Shown here in pieces: positions 35,199-44,303 of a stretch of DNA of 47,131 bases. This stretch comes from Prevotellaceae bacterium UBA6417 (GTDB lineage Bacteria; Bacteroidota; Bacteroidia; Bacteroidales; Bacteroidaceae), in contig DJPH01000066.1 in assembly GCA_002439755.1 (NCBI GenBank), positions 1 to 47,131 on the forward strand, read 5' to 3'. A program made the position numbers and the translations under genes. The notes below the pieces were generated by a model. The model did no database searches and was not told where the DNA came from. It saw only the letters and a list, made by a program, of their open reading frames with translations. How positions within the stretch are numbered: position 1 is the first letter of the stretch; each line of letters opens with the position of its first letter.

Positions 35199-35741
35199 AT
35201 GAAAGAAGAAATAATTATATCGGGATTTGGTGGACAAGGCGTTTTGTCAATGGGAAAGCTATTGGCCTACGCCGGTCTGATGGAAGGAAAAGAAGTTACC
35301 TGGCTTCCGGCTTATGGCCCTGAACAGCGCGGCGGAACGGCCAATGTCACGGTAATCATCAGCGACAACAAGATTTCTTCACCGATTGTCAATACCTATT
35401 CCACCGCCATACTGCTAAACCAGCCATCGTTAGAACGTTTCGCGCCATTGGTACGCTCCGGAGGAACACTACTTTTCGACAATTATGGAATCATTGCGCC
35501 CCCTCAACGAAAAGACATCAATCTTTTCCGAATCGATGCGATGGATGCAGCAGCAACCCTGAAGAATATCAAAACTTTCAACATGTTTATTCTCGGCGGA
35601 CTCGTCAAAGTCCTTCCTGTGGTCAGCGTGGAAAACATCAAAAAAGCTCTTTTTCACACTCTACCGGAACGCCATCACAATCTCATCCCCATCAATGAAA
35701 CGGCGCTGCAAAAAGGTATGGAAATAATCCGCAAATTATAA
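35199..35741 (+). CDS. 2-oxoacid:ferredoxin oxidoreductase, gamma subunit
   Basis: Subunit of 180 residues with the hallmark SGFGGQGVLSMGKLLAYAG at the start, then PAYGPEQRGGTANVTVIIS and SPIVN. This domain binds coenzyme A or contacts the other subunits in the family. It closes the operon TPR - delta - alpha - membrane protein - beta - gamma. The 45-base gap to the porin gene carries a new promoter box. Confidence 0.94.
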   Translation: MKEEIIISGFGGQGVLSMGKLLAYAGLMEGKEVTWLPAYGPEQRGGTANVTVIISDNKISSPIVNTYSTAILLNQPSLERFAPLVRSGGTLLFDNYGIIAPPQRKDINLFRIDAMDAAATLKNIKTFNMFILGGLVKVLPVVSVENIKKALFHTLPERHHNLIPINETALQKGMEIIRKL

Positions 35742-35774
35742 AGCCGCACCATTTTCCTTTTTGCCTGAAAGTAC

Positions 35775-35782
35775 TAACTTTG
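35775..35782 (+). promoter_or_regulatory. -7 box of the porin gene, 4 bases from the ATG
   Basis: TAACTTTG matches TAnnTTTG but ends only 4 bases before the porin ATG (35787). If used, transcription would begin at or beside the start codon, giving a leaderless message. There is no TTTG at the proper -33 spacing. Confidence 0.5.
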
Positions 35783-35786
35783 CAGA

Positions 35787-38000
35787 ATGAAGAAGTTTCT
35801 TTTAATTCTATCATTCATTCTGTTGCTTCCGGCAGCAATTTTCGGACAAGGATTCGACGATAACAACAGATTCCGCCGAATTGGTCAAGGAAGTAACCAA
35901 AACGACAGAAACCGCCAAGGCAACACAGACGAAAACGATACGGACGGAGAAAGGAGCAACATCTTCGGGCGTCATTCGGACTCAAGCAAGAAGAAAGACA
36001 AAACGCCCACAGGTCTGCGCGTTTGGGAAGCCGATCCGAGATTTGGCACAATCGATTCGGTTCAAATAGATACGTTTTCGCACAGTTTCCAGAATGCAAA
36101 TTTCACAGAAGGCATCCACGGGCAATACAATACGTTAGGAAATCTCGGCTCCCCGCGTCTGTCAAGGCTTTTCGCTAATCGCCCACTTGATTTCAGCTAC
36201 TTCATTTTTTCCGAACCTTACGACTTTTTTATAACGCCCTTTTCCAAGATTCATTTCACCAATACAAAATCGCCCATCACCAACATTTCATACCATGAGT
36301 CCATGGGCAGTGACAATGGCGAAGACCGCATTCGCGCATTATACGCCATCAATATGGGAAAAGATATCGGATTCGGGTTAAAACTCGACTATCTGTATGG
36401 ACGCGGATACTATGATCATCAATCTACGTCCAATTTCAATGCCACATTATTCGGTTCCATTCTCAAAGATCAATACAAAGCCCATTTTGCTTTCTATGCC
36501 AATTACCTGAAAACCGGAGAAAACGGTGGCATCGAGAGCGATGACTATGTTACAAACCCCGAAAATTTTCCTTCTAAATTCGGGACAAATGACATTCCCA
36601 CCCGTTTAGACAAAGTTTGGAACAAAATGCATGTTAACGGTCTGCAATGGACACACCGCTACAGTATGGGATTCCATAAGGTCATCGAAAAGACCGACTC
36701 AACGAAGTCAACAGCAGGCTCACCTTCAACAACCATACCAACAGACTCGGCAAAAGCCACCGGAAGCGCAAATGCCACAACGAAACCGGCTTCTGCAGAT
36801 ACTGCTAAAATCGCACCGCCAAAGACTTTGTTCATTCCCGTTACCAGCTTCATACATACGTTGAAAATTGAGGACAATACACGGAAGTTCATTGCCAATG
36901 AACCCCTTGACGATTTTTATACAAACAAATATTTCGAAGGCGACTCAACGGCAGACGTCATTAAAAACACTCTCGTTTCCAACCTTTTGGCCATAGAACT
37001 CCACGAAGGGTTCAACAAATGGGCCATGGCCGGCATCCGCCTCTATGCCCAACACGATTTCAACTCTTTCAAACTGCCGGCTGCCTACCGTCTCTCCCAA
37101 TCCTACAATGAAAACCGCATTACATTAGGCGGCCAATTATTTAAAGAAAAAGGCCGCAACATCAATTATACACTTCAAGCCGAAACTTCGTCAGACGGAA
37201 GCACGTGGGGCGATTTCAAATTAAGCGGATACGGACTTCTGAAAACACGTTTTCTCGGCGATAGCATCCGACTGCGCCTGCACGGCTCAATCATTGGCCG
37301 TCAACCCACTTTTTTCTACCGCACCTACCATTCTCATCACCTGTGGTGGGACAACAGTTTGGACAAACAGTTTACGACACGGATTGGCGCGATTCTGAAA
37401 AGTGAAAAGACAAGGACACGCCTATCATTCGACCTTCAAAACATTGAAAAATATACTTATTTCGCCACTACCGCCCAACAAGCGACCAATGGGACTTCCA
37501 CCTATTACACATACGACACGGAAGTACGGCAATCATCAACCAACCTGCAACTAATAGGCGTCACTCTCAATCAGGACTTTACCCTTGGCATTTTGAATTG
37601 GGAAAACGAAATTGCCTACCAAACTTCCACCAACCAGAATATTCTTCCCGTTCCGGCACTCTCGCTCTATTCGAATCTTTATCTGCTTTTCCGCATAGCA
37701 AAAGTCTTGCGCGTTGAATTAGGCGGTGACGTACGTTTTTTTACACCCTATTATGCACCAACCTACAGTCCGGCAATCGGCATGTATGCCACACAAGCCG
37801 AAAATGAACGCATAAAAATCGGCAACTACCCCATCATTGATGTCTATGCCAACCTGCATCTGAAACATACACGATTCTATTTCATGGCTTCACACGTCAA
37901 CTATAGCAAGAATGGCAGCGGCAATCAATTCTTGGTGCCCCACTACCCCATCAATCCCTTCGTGATACGTTTGGGACTTTCATGGAATTTTTTCAATTAA
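35787..38000 (+). CDS. Putative outer-membrane porin (Porin_10 type)
   Basis: Secreted outer-membrane protein of 737 residues. A signal peptide of about 20 residues ends at AAIFGQ. A polar, Asn/Asp/Arg-rich stretch reaches about 80. A long series of amphipathic strands follows, ending with the aromatic-terminated strand FVIRLGLSWNFFN, as in Bacteroidota putative porins. Near residues 305-345 there is a Ser/Thr/Ala/Pro-rich low-complexity insert, probably an exposed loop or a linker. The family is common in Bacteroidota but the permeant is unknown. The gene follows the oxidoreductase operon on the same strand with its own promoter box. Confidence 0.85.
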   Translation: MKKFLLILSFILLLPAAIFGQGFDDNNRFRRIGQGSNQNDRNRQGNTDENDTDGERSNIFGRHSDSSKKKDKTPTGLRVWEADPRFGTIDSVQIDTFSHSFQNANFTEGIHGQYNTLGNLGSPRLSRLFANRPLDFSYFIFSEPYDFFITPFSKIHFTNTKSPITNISYHESMGSDNGEDRIRALYAINMGKDIGFGLKLDYLYGRGYYDHQSTSNFNATLFGSILKDQYKAHFAFYANYLKTGENGGIESDDYVTNPENFPSKFGTNDIPTRLDKVWNKMHVNGLQWTHRYSMGFHKVIEKTDSTKSTAGSPSTTIPTDSAKATGSANATTKPASADTAKIAPPKTLFIPVTSFIHTLKIEDNTRKFIANEPLDDFYTNKYFEGDSTADVIKNTLVSNLLAIELHEGFNKWAMAGIRLYAQHDFNSFKLPAAYRLSQSYNENRITLGGQLFKEKGRNINYTLQAETSSDGSTWGDFKLSGYGLLKTRFLGDSIRLRLHGSIIGRQPTFFYRTYHSHHLWWDNSLDKQFTTRIGAILKSEKTRTRLSFDLQNIEKYTYFATTAQQATNGTSTYYTYDTEVRQSSTNLQLIGVTLNQDFTLGILNWENEIAYQTSTNQNILPVPALSLYSNLYLLFRIAKVLRVELGGDVRFFTPYYAPTYSPAIGMYATQAENERIKIGNYPIIDVYANLHLKHTRFYFMASHVNYSKNGSGNQFLVPHYPINPFVIRLGLSWNFFN

Positions 38001-38093
38001 CTATTCTTCCTGATAACCAAGCTCTTTTCTGCCAAAACTCTCGGTTCGAATAATTTTTCATACGCAGCAAATCCATTCTTAAAGGCTCTAAAT

Positions 38094-39326
38094 ATGAACT
38101 CCAGACAAACCTTTTTTATTTCTGTTCTGCTTTGCACTTTACAAATCCAACTGACAAATGCTTTTCCATCGGAAGACCGACAAAACAAACGAAGTTATGT
38201 AGAAAGCATAAGATTGCTTTCGCCATCCGTTGGATGTGATATTAGTGGGAAAACCGAAGTTAAATTCATAGCAAAAGGCATGACAACGGCACATGCCCTA
38301 TGTTGGAACGCGCCCGACCGAAAGAACCGCTCGCCATGGGGACATGATACCAACCTGACGCCAGGAGGAATTCATCTGGCCGCGACAGGAATTGGAAAAT
38401 TCGTTTTCAATGCCAACAAATTGCCTCATGGCCCTTTAAACATACGCATCCACGCACAAAATTCGGAAGGCGAACACGACGTGTTTGAACTGCAAGTTTA
38501 CAACAAAAAAGGAAAACGATGGAAAGAAGGTATACCCTCATCACCGCCACCCGGTGCCGAAGGCATGGAATTGTTTTTTTCTGACGACTTCGACAATAAA
38601 GAACTTTCCATTTCAAATGATGGACGCGGCACTCGCTACAATGCCCACAAACCAACATTCGGCGATTTCAGCGGCTGGCCTTTCACCGATGTAACAAGCC
38701 CGCTCAATCCTTTCAGCCAACGCGATACCTACCTGAAAATAGCGGCACGCAAGCCAACAGGCACCCGGGGAAGCACCGGTCTGCTTGCACCTGTCGACAT
38801 GGATGGAAAAGGATTATGGGTTAAAGCACCCTGCTACTTTGAATGCCGTTTTCTGGCACATTCGGCACCCGGCACATGGCCTGCATTCTGGGTGCTGAAT
38901 CAAACCAAGAACTTGCCTGGCGACGAACTGGATATCATTGAGGCCTACGGTGGCCGGGGAGAGGGAAATCCTAATGACTCAGGCTACTATGCCACCGCCC
39001 ATTACTGGCAGCAAAAGGATTCCGAAGGCAAAGAAGTCAAAGCGCCCTGGAAGCACATTAACATGCTTGAAATCGGCAGCAAGACTTCTTGGTCTACGAC
39101 ATTTCACACTTATGGACTTTGCGTAGGAAAAGGCTCGACTGTCTATTATTTGGACAATATCGAAGTGTTCAGACATGCCACAAACCGGTATTCAGGCGAA
39201 CAGCCGCTTTTCTTTTTGGTCAATTATGCCATCGGTGGTGCAAGCGGCTGGAAAATCAACTTGGAACGCTACGACAATTCTTCCGACATGTATGTCGATT
39301 TCATTCGGGTGTATCAAGGAAAATAA
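38094..39326 (+). CDS. GH16-family secreted glycosidase
   Basis: Protein of 410 residues with a signal peptide of about 23 residues. An Ig-like beta domain covers about 35-145, and a GH16 jelly-roll about 160-410. The catalytic motif ExDxxE is E278-L-D280-I-I-E283 (ELDIIE): nucleophile, assisting Asp and acid/base. WPAFWVLN just before it is typical. GH16 enzymes cut beta-1,3/1,4-glucans, agar, carrageenan or endo-beta-galactosidic links in mucin glycans, so the substrate is open. It converges on the his-operon lipoprotein gene with 15 bases between. No promoter box was found in the 93-base gap upstream. Confidence 0.88.
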   Translation: MNSRQTFFISVLLCTLQIQLTNAFPSEDRQNKRSYVESIRLLSPSVGCDISGKTEVKFIAKGMTTAHALCWNAPDRKNRSPWGHDTNLTPGGIHLAATGIGKFVFNANKLPHGPLNIRIHAQNSEGEHDVFELQVYNKKGKRWKEGIPSSPPPGAEGMELFFSDDFDNKELSISNDGRGTRYNAHKPTFGDFSGWPFTDVTSPLNPFSQRDTYLKIAARKPTGTRGSTGLLAPVDMDGKGLWVKAPCYFECRFLAHSAPGTWPAFWVLNQTKNLPGDELDIIEAYGGRGEGNPNDSGYYATAHYWQQKDSEGKEVKAPWKHINMLEIGSKTSWSTTFHTYGLCVGKGSTVYYLDNIEVFRHATNRYSGEQPLFFLVNYAIGGASGWKINLERYDNSSDMYVDFIRVYQGK

Positions 39327-39341
39327 TACGAGGAAAAGCAA

Positions 39342-39878
39342 TCAGCCAATCGGGAAGACAATATCTATCACTGTATCAGCCAGAATTTCAAGGCTGTCAG
39401 GAAAATGAAAAGCGGAAATCTGCTTTACTCCCATTTGGCCGAAATAAGTCTTAGCCACACCCTCAAAGATTATGCTGCGGCCGTGCATCTCCGGATGAGA
39501 TGACAGATTCAATTGTTTGCGAGCCTCAGAATCACTTTTAAGCTCAATCGGCATGCAATTGTGAGGCATACGCTCTGCAGGATCATCGGCTATCAACAAA
39601 TTGCTGACAAGACCATCGAAAGGCGCAAGGAAGCATGCGCCGCCTATCTTGGTACCTCTGATCGAACCGACGACAAACCCCTTGACGCAGACAAGATCTC
39701 CTTCCGACAGTGCCATGGCTTCGGCCACACTGAGCACTTCGGCATTTTGGCCGGGACTTACAATTTCAGTAGAATCCTTGACATCGGGAATAGCTTCGCT
39801 TTCAAGTACAACAGAATCGCACGACAAGAACATTCCTGCCGACAAAGCCAAGACATACAGTTGCGACAACAGCTTCAT
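39342..39878 (-). CDS. Lipoprotein, DUF6359-like, coupled to hisB
   Basis: Lipoprotein of 178 residues starting at the ATG at 39878 (a GTG one codon earlier is possible). The lipobox MFLSC puts the lipidated cysteine at C20, followed by DSVVLESE. The remainder is beta-rich, with VAEAMALSEGDLVCVKGFVVGSI near 50-70, resembling the OB-like DUF6359 domain of Bacteroidota surface proteins. The hisB stop and this ATG share one base (TGATG), so it is translated with the histidine enzymes. No role in histidine synthesis is known or implied by its sequence. Confidence 0.75.
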   Translation of the reverse strand: MKLLSQLYVLALSAGMFLSCDSVVLESEAIPDVKDSTEIVSPGQNAEVLSVAEAMALSEGDLVCVKGFVVGSIRGTKIGGACFLAPFDGLVSNLLIADDPAERMPHNCMPIELKSDSEARKQLNLSSHPEMHGRSIIFEGVAKTYFGQMGVKQISAFHFPDSLEILADTVIDIVFPIG

Positions 39879-40942
39879 CACAATAGGCCTTTGCTTGAAG
39901 GCAATACGAGATGATCCATATCGCGTTTGACTGCCATCCTAACAGCACGCGCAAAAGCCTTGAAAATGCCTTCTATCTTGTGATGCTCATTAAAACCTTC
40001 CGCTTTAATATTCAAATTCATCCGCGCACTGTCTGAAACGCTCTTGAAAAAGTGCAGGAACATCTCCGTTGGCATTTCGCCGATGCGCTCGCGATTGAAA
40101 CATGCATCCCAAATCAGCCAGGGGCGTCCTCCGAAGTCCAAAGCAACCTGACAAAGGCAATCATCCATAGGCAGACAAAACCCATAGCGTTGAATGCCGC
40201 GTTTGTCGCCAAGGGCTTTAAGAAGACATTCGCCAAGCACAATGCCGGTATCTTCTATCGTGTGGTGCTCATCTACGTTCAAGTCGCCCTTTACCTTAAC
40301 TACCATATCGATATTTCCATGACGGCCAATCTGTTCAAGCATATGGTCGAAGAAGCCGAGTCCCGTATCGATTTCACAAGTGCCGGAACCATTCAGGTCA
40401 AGCCTTATAAAGACATCTGTTTCTTTTGTAATGCGGTGTATTTCGGCAATACGCTCACCTCCTATAATAGTCTCCATAATTTCCGGCCATCCGGTGTCAC
40501 CATGGATAATCAGCGGCTTGCATCCCATATTGCGTGCAAACTCGGCATCGGTTTCCCTGTCGCCAATCATATAGGAATGAGACAAATCGTAATCACCCTG
40601 CAAATATTTTCCCATCATGCCTATCCCCGGCTTTCGTGTAGGCAGGTGATCGGAAGGAAAACTTTTGTCAATCAGAATGTCATCGAACTCGACACCGACA
40701 CTTTGCAAAGTGTCGAGCAATAAATGCTGAAGCCTATCAAACGTTTCCTGAGGATATGAATCAGTACCCAAACCATCTTGATTTGATACCATTACAAATT
40801 CATAATCAGTTGTTTTTCTGATTTTCGACAACGCAGTCAAAGCTCCTGGTAAGAACGAAAATTTTTCAATCGAGTCAATCTGTTCATCAGCCGGCTCTCG
40901 GATAATTGTCCCGTCGCGGTCAATAAAAACGGCCTTTTTCAT
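39878..40942 (-). CDS. hisB: Histidinol-phosphatase / imidazoleglycerol-phosphate dehydratase
   Basis: Bifunctional histidine enzyme of 354 residues. The N-terminal HAD phosphatase (1-165) has DRDGT at 8-12 and the later KPG and GDRETD motifs. The C-terminal dehydratase has FFDHMLEQIGRHG, DEHHTIED and EHHKIEG, the metal-binding His/Glu sets. In E. coli HisB the phosphatase carries a Cys-rich zinc loop. Here the matching stretch reads KSFPSDHLPTRKPG with no cysteine, so zinc is probably not bound. It follows hisC by 10 bases and overlaps the lipoprotein gene by one base. Confidence 0.95.
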   Translation of the reverse strand: MKKAVFIDRDGTIIREPADEQIDSIEKFSFLPGALTALSKIRKTTDYEFVMVSNQDGLGTDSYPQETFDRLQHLLLDTLQSVGVEFDDILIDKSFPSDHLPTRKPGIGMMGKYLQGDYDLSHSYMIGDRETDAEFARNMGCKPLIIHGDTGWPEIMETIIGGERIAEIHRITKETDVFIRLDLNGSGTCEIDTGLGFFDHMLEQIGRHGNIDMVVKVKGDLNVDEHHTIEDTGIVLGECLLKALGDKRGIQRYGFCLPMDDCLCQVALDFGGRPWLIWDACFNRERIGEMPTEMFLHFFKSVSDSARMNLNIKAEGFNEHHKIEGIFKAFARAVRMAVKRDMDHLVLPSSKGLL

Positions 40943-40952
40943 TACTTCAAAA

Positions 40953-41996
40953 TTAAGTGAACTTGTATTTTCTCAATGCAGCCAGTAGCACATTGTTTTC
41001 TTGCGGAGTCCCGACAGTTATACGCAGGCAATTGTGACATAATGCTATCTTGCTGCGGTTTCTTACAACGATTCCGTTATCTATCAGGTATTCGTAGATG
41101 GCCGTGGCGTCGTTCATTTTCGCCAGAAAAAAATTGGCTTCTGTCGGATAGACTTTTTCGCATATACGCAGCTCAGCAACTGATGCCATGAGCTTAGGAC
41201 GTTCTTCCAAAATGAGCTTAATCCAATTCTCAACATCGCGACGCTTGTCCAAAATCTCAAGAGCAGCGTCTTGTGTAAGCTTATTGACATTATACGGATA
41301 TTTAACCTTGTTGAACAAGCCGATGATCTCTTCAGAGGCATAAGCAAGCCCCAAACGGATGGCGGCACAGCCCCAGGCCTTTGAAAAAGTATTGAGGACT
41401 ATAAGATTGGGAAACTCGTCTAAGCGATGACGGAAAGGACTACGGGATGAAAAATCGCTATAAGCCTCGTCCAAAACGACAATGCCTTCAAATGAACATA
41501 ACACCTTCTCGATTTCTTTTCCATCCAAGTTATTGCCTGTAGGATTATTGGGGCTGCAAAGCCAAATAACTTTGGTGTGAGCATTGACTACGCCCAACAA
41601 CTTTTCGGCATCCAGTCGGAAATTGTCATCCAACAGGACTTTTCGATATTCTATATCATTAATCTCCGCACAAACCTGATACATCCCGTAAGTCGGTTCT
41701 ATAGCAACAACATTGTCGCGTTGCGGAATGCAGAAAACGCGATAGACGATGTCAATTGCTTCATCGCTTCCATTTCCAAGAAATATCTGTTCGGGTGCAA
41801 TCCCTTTCTGTTCGGATATGCGTGTCTTCAGAGACATTTGCAAGGGGTCGGGATAGCGATTATAGGGATTGTTGTAAGGATTCTCGTTGGCATCAATAAA
41901 AACCTGAGCTTTACGCCCACGAAATTCATCACGGGCACAGCTATAGGGTTTCAAGCTCCAAATATTGGGGCGTACCAAGTCTTTCAGGCTTTTCAT
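40953..41996 (-). CDS. hisC: Histidinol-phosphate aminotransferase
   Basis: PLP enzyme of 347 residues converting imidazole-acetol phosphate to histidinol phosphate. PLP lysine K206 lies in NTFSKAWG; other motifs are IFLGNGSDEAID, LCSPNNPTGN and VLDEAYSDF, and a C-terminal LRITVGT carries the substrate Arg. Length and motifs are normal. It starts 3 bases after the hisD stop and ends 10 bases before hisB in the order hisG-hisD-hisC-hisB. Confidence 0.97.
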   Translation of the reverse strand: MKSLKDLVRPNIWSLKPYSCARDEFRGRKAQVFIDANENPYNNPYNRYPDPLQMSLKTRISEQKGIAPEQIFLGNGSDEAIDIVYRVFCIPQRDNVVAIEPTYGMYQVCAEINDIEYRKVLLDDNFRLDAEKLLGVVNAHTKVIWLCSPNNPTGNNLDGKEIEKVLCSFEGIVVLDEAYSDFSSRSPFRHRLDEFPNLIVLNTFSKAWGCAAIRLGLAYASEEIIGLFNKVKYPYNVNKLTQDAALEILDKRRDVENWIKLILEERPKLMASVAELRICEKVYPTEANFFLAKMNDATAIYEYLIDNGIVVRNRSKIALCHNCLRITVGTPQENNVLLAALRKYKFT

Positions 41997-41999
41997 AAA

Positions 42000-43295
42000 C
42001 TATTTCTGTTTCAAACTATCTAAACGAATTTCCATTGCCCGCTTGTGCGCTTCCAACTGCTCACCGGCAGCCATAGCCATAACGGCAGGACCTATTTCAC
42101 GAACGCCTTCGGGTGAAAGTTCCTGCAAAGTCATTTTCCTCACAAAGCAGTCCAAGCACAAGCCGCCGTAAGCACGGGCATACCCTTTTGTGGGTAGCGT
42201 ATGGTTGGTGCCTGAAGCATAATCACCGGCACTTTCGCAGCTATAAGAGCCCAAGAACACTGAACCGGCATGCCGTATATGCTTGGCAACTTCGCGGTAA
42301 TTTTTTACTGCAATCACCAAGTGCTCGGGCGCATAATCGTTAGTTACACTAATAGCATCGTTTATATCCTTGACCAAGACGGCCAAACTGTGAGAAAGAG
42401 CTTTTGCGGCAATTTCTTTCCTTGGCAAGGTTTCCAACTGGCGTTCCACTTCACTTTGCACAGCTTTCAACATTTCCCTGCTCGTTGATATCAGGACTAC
42501 CTGACTGTCGGCTCCATGCTCGGCTTGGCTTAAAAGGTCGGCGGCAACAAATGATGGATTAGCTGTTTCATCGGCCAGCACCTCCACTTCGCTTGGGCCG
42601 GCCGGCATATCTATTGCTACGTCAGAAAGAGAAACCAATTGTTTGGCCGCCATCACATACTGATTGCCGGGACCAAAAATCTTGTCAACCTTAGGAATGC
42701 TCTCCGTTCCATAAGCCAATGCGGCAATAGCCTGTGAACCGCCGACTTTAAAGACTTTGCTTACTCCGGCCAAACGGGCAGCAAACAAAATGACAGGGTT
42801 TACACTGCCATCCTTTGCGGGTGGCGTACAAAGGACTATCTCGCTGCAACCGGCTATTTGTGCCGGTACGGCCAACATTAAAACTGTAGAAAAAAGCGGA
42901 GCCGAGCCTCCGGGAACATACAAACCCACTCGTTCAATGGGTACAGCCACTTGTTCGCATACAACACCCCGACATGTCGTCACCAAAATAGGAGAAAAGC
43001 GCTGCGCTTCATGAAAACGAGAGATGTTTCCGTATGCCAATCGAATTGCATCCTTTAGCTCGTCACTTACTTTGGATTCGGCCTGAAGAAATTCTTCCTC
43101 ACCAACAGCAAGTTGCTTGAGACACACCTTGTCAAACCTTTCTTCCAATTCATACAGGGCGGCATCACCGTGTTCACATACGTTGTCGATGATGCCTTGC
43201 ACTGCGCCAAACAATTTTGTCACATCGAAAGCAGGACGTTTCAAACATTGGCTCAATTCTGCTGCCGAAGGATATTCTATAATCTGCATCGCCAC
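42000..43295 (-). CDS. hisD: Histidinol dehydrogenase
   Basis: Zinc- and NAD-dependent enzyme of 431 residues performing the last two oxidations to histidine. Conserved segments include VGLYVPGGSAPLFSTVLMLAVPAQIAG, KVGGSQAIAALAYGTESIPKVDKIFGPGN, DMPAGPSEVEVLAD, and the C-terminal YAPEHLVIAV with SAGDYASGTNHTLPT. No domain is missing. It is separated from hisG by 3 bases and from hisC by 3 bases, so the operon is very compact. Confidence 0.97.
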   Translation of the reverse strand: MAMQIIEYPSAAELSQCLKRPAFDVTKLFGAVQGIIDNVCEHGDAALYELEERFDKVCLKQLAVGEEEFLQAESKVSDELKDAIRLAYGNISRFHEAQRFSPILVTTCRGVVCEQVAVPIERVGLYVPGGSAPLFSTVLMLAVPAQIAGCSEIVLCTPPAKDGSVNPVILFAARLAGVSKVFKVGGSQAIAALAYGTESIPKVDKIFGPGNQYVMAAKQLVSLSDVAIDMPAGPSEVEVLADETANPSFVAADLLSQAEHGADSQVVLISTSREMLKAVQSEVERQLETLPRKEIAAKALSHSLAVLVKDINDAISVTNDYAPEHLVIAVKNYREVAKHIRHAGSVFLGSYSCESAGDYASGTNHTLPTKGYARAYGGLCLDCFVRKMTLQELSPEGVREIGPAVMAMAAGEQLEAHKRAMEIRLDSLKQK

Positions 43296-43298
43296 TAT

Positions 43299-44150
43299 TT
43301 AAAGTACCATTTTCTCTATAGGAAGAACCAATATGCCTTGGGCTCCTTTTTCCTTTAACTGGCCTATGATGTTCCAAAAGCGCTTTTCATCCAACACCGT
43401 ATGCACGCTGCACCAATCCTTGTCGGCCAGAGGCATGATGGTAGGGCTCTTGATGCCGGGCAATACGGAAACGATTTCATCCAATTTGTTCTTGGGAACA
43501 TTCATCAATACGTATTTTTTATCTTCTGCCTCCTTAACTGCAGCTATGCGGAACAACAATTCATTTAAAATCGATTTCTTCTCGCTTGCCATCCCGGGAT
43601 AGCCAATCAACAAGGCCTCGCTGCGTACAACCACCTCTACCTCTTTCAAGTTATTGCTGACTAAGGTAGAACCGGAACTAACAATATCGAAGATGGCATC
43701 GGCCAAACCTATTCCGGGAGAGACCTCCACAGAACCGGTAATAATATGTACGTCAGCCTCTATATTGTTTTCACGTAAGAATTCTCGCAAAATATTGGGG
43801 TAACTGGTTGCTATTTTCTTATGTTGGAACCATTCCAGCCCTTCATAGTTTTCAGCTTTAGGAATTGCCAACGACAAGCGGCACTTGCTAAAGCCAAGAC
43901 GTTGGATAATATCGGCTTTTTCACCGCGCTCCAAAAATTCGTTTTCTCCGACGATGCCAATATCTGCGACCCCGTTGGCAACAGTTTGAGGGATGTCGTC
44001 ATCACGCAAAAACAGTATCTCTACCGGAAAATCGCGTGCCTGTACTAACAAGGTACGCACCGATTTGCTCACTTTAACGTCGGCCTCGGCCAAAAGCGCC
44101 ATGGTATCTTCATAAAGCCGACCTTTTGATTGTACTGCGATTCTTAACAT
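43299..44150 (-). CDS. hisG: ATP phosphoribosyltransferase (long form)
   Basis: First enzyme of histidine synthesis, 283 residues, the long hexameric type. The catalytic domain covers about 1-210, with the PRPP-binding stretch DAIFDIVSSGSTLVSNNL. The C-terminal ACT-like domain (about 211-283) is the histidine feedback site. So the pathway is controlled both at the enzyme and, through the leader upstream, at transcription. The ATG at 44150 is preceded by AAGGAG, a strong ribosome site that is uncommon in this window. Confidence 0.97.
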   Translation of the reverse strand: MLRIAVQSKGRLYEDTMALLAEADVKVSKSVRTLLVQARDFPVEILFLRDDDIPQTVANGVADIGIVGENEFLERGEKADIIQRLGFSKCRLSLAIPKAENYEGLEWFQHKKIATSYPNILREFLRENNIEADVHIITGSVEVSPGIGLADAIFDIVSSGSTLVSNNLKEVEVVVRSEALLIGYPGMASEKKSILNELLFRIAAVKEAEDKKYVLMNVPKNKLDEIVSVLPGIKSPTIMPLADKDWCSVHTVLDEKRFWNIIGQLKEKGAQGILVLPIEKMVL

Positions 44151-44173
44151 TTCTATCTCCTTAGTAATTAGAA

Positions 44174-44242
44174 AGGCTTGCCGAAGTGTTTCGGCAAGCC
44201 TCTGTATTGCTTATTTGTTTGTATAAAACTTCACTCACCGAA
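44174..44242 (-). promoter_or_regulatory. his attenuator: antiterminator segment and terminator hairpin
   Basis: On the minus strand a perfect 12-bp stem (44190-44201 with 44174-44185, AGGCTTGCCGAA) has a 4-base loop. It is followed by TTTCT, a rather short T-run. The segment TTCGGTGAG (44242-44234 on the plus scale), starting 5 bases after the leader stop, pairs over 9 continuous base pairs (two G-U) with CTTGCCGAA in the terminator's 5' arm. A ribosome stalled on the His codons would leave this segment free; one finishing the leader would cover it. This is the classic his-attenuator logic. Confidence 0.85.
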
Positions 44243-44247
44243 CGATA

Positions 44248-44295
44248 TCATTTGGTGTGATGATGGTGATGGATATTTTTCAGATTATCTCTCAT
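44248..44295 (-). CDS. hisL: His leader peptide
   Basis: A 15-residue reading frame, MRDNLKNIHHHHHTK, with five consecutive histidine codons. It starts 8 bases after a perfect promoter -7 box and is followed by an antiterminator/terminator pair and hisG. The His run next to histidine biosynthesis genes leaves little doubt that it is a regulatory leader translated to sense charged tRNA-His. Confidence 0.95.
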   Translation of the reverse strand: MRDNLKNIHHHHHTK

Positions 44296-44303
44296 TTTGT
44301 CTG

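Noticed and set aside
40052..40723. 223-codon plus-strand frame opposite hisB
   Set aside because: hisB is intact on the other strand; the frame's composition mirrors hisB codon structure.
44248..44295. CATCACCATCATCAC looks like an engineered His tag
   Set aside because: It lies in a short frame behind a native promoter and ahead of hisG with attenuator pairing, so it is a natural leader peptide rather than vector sequence.
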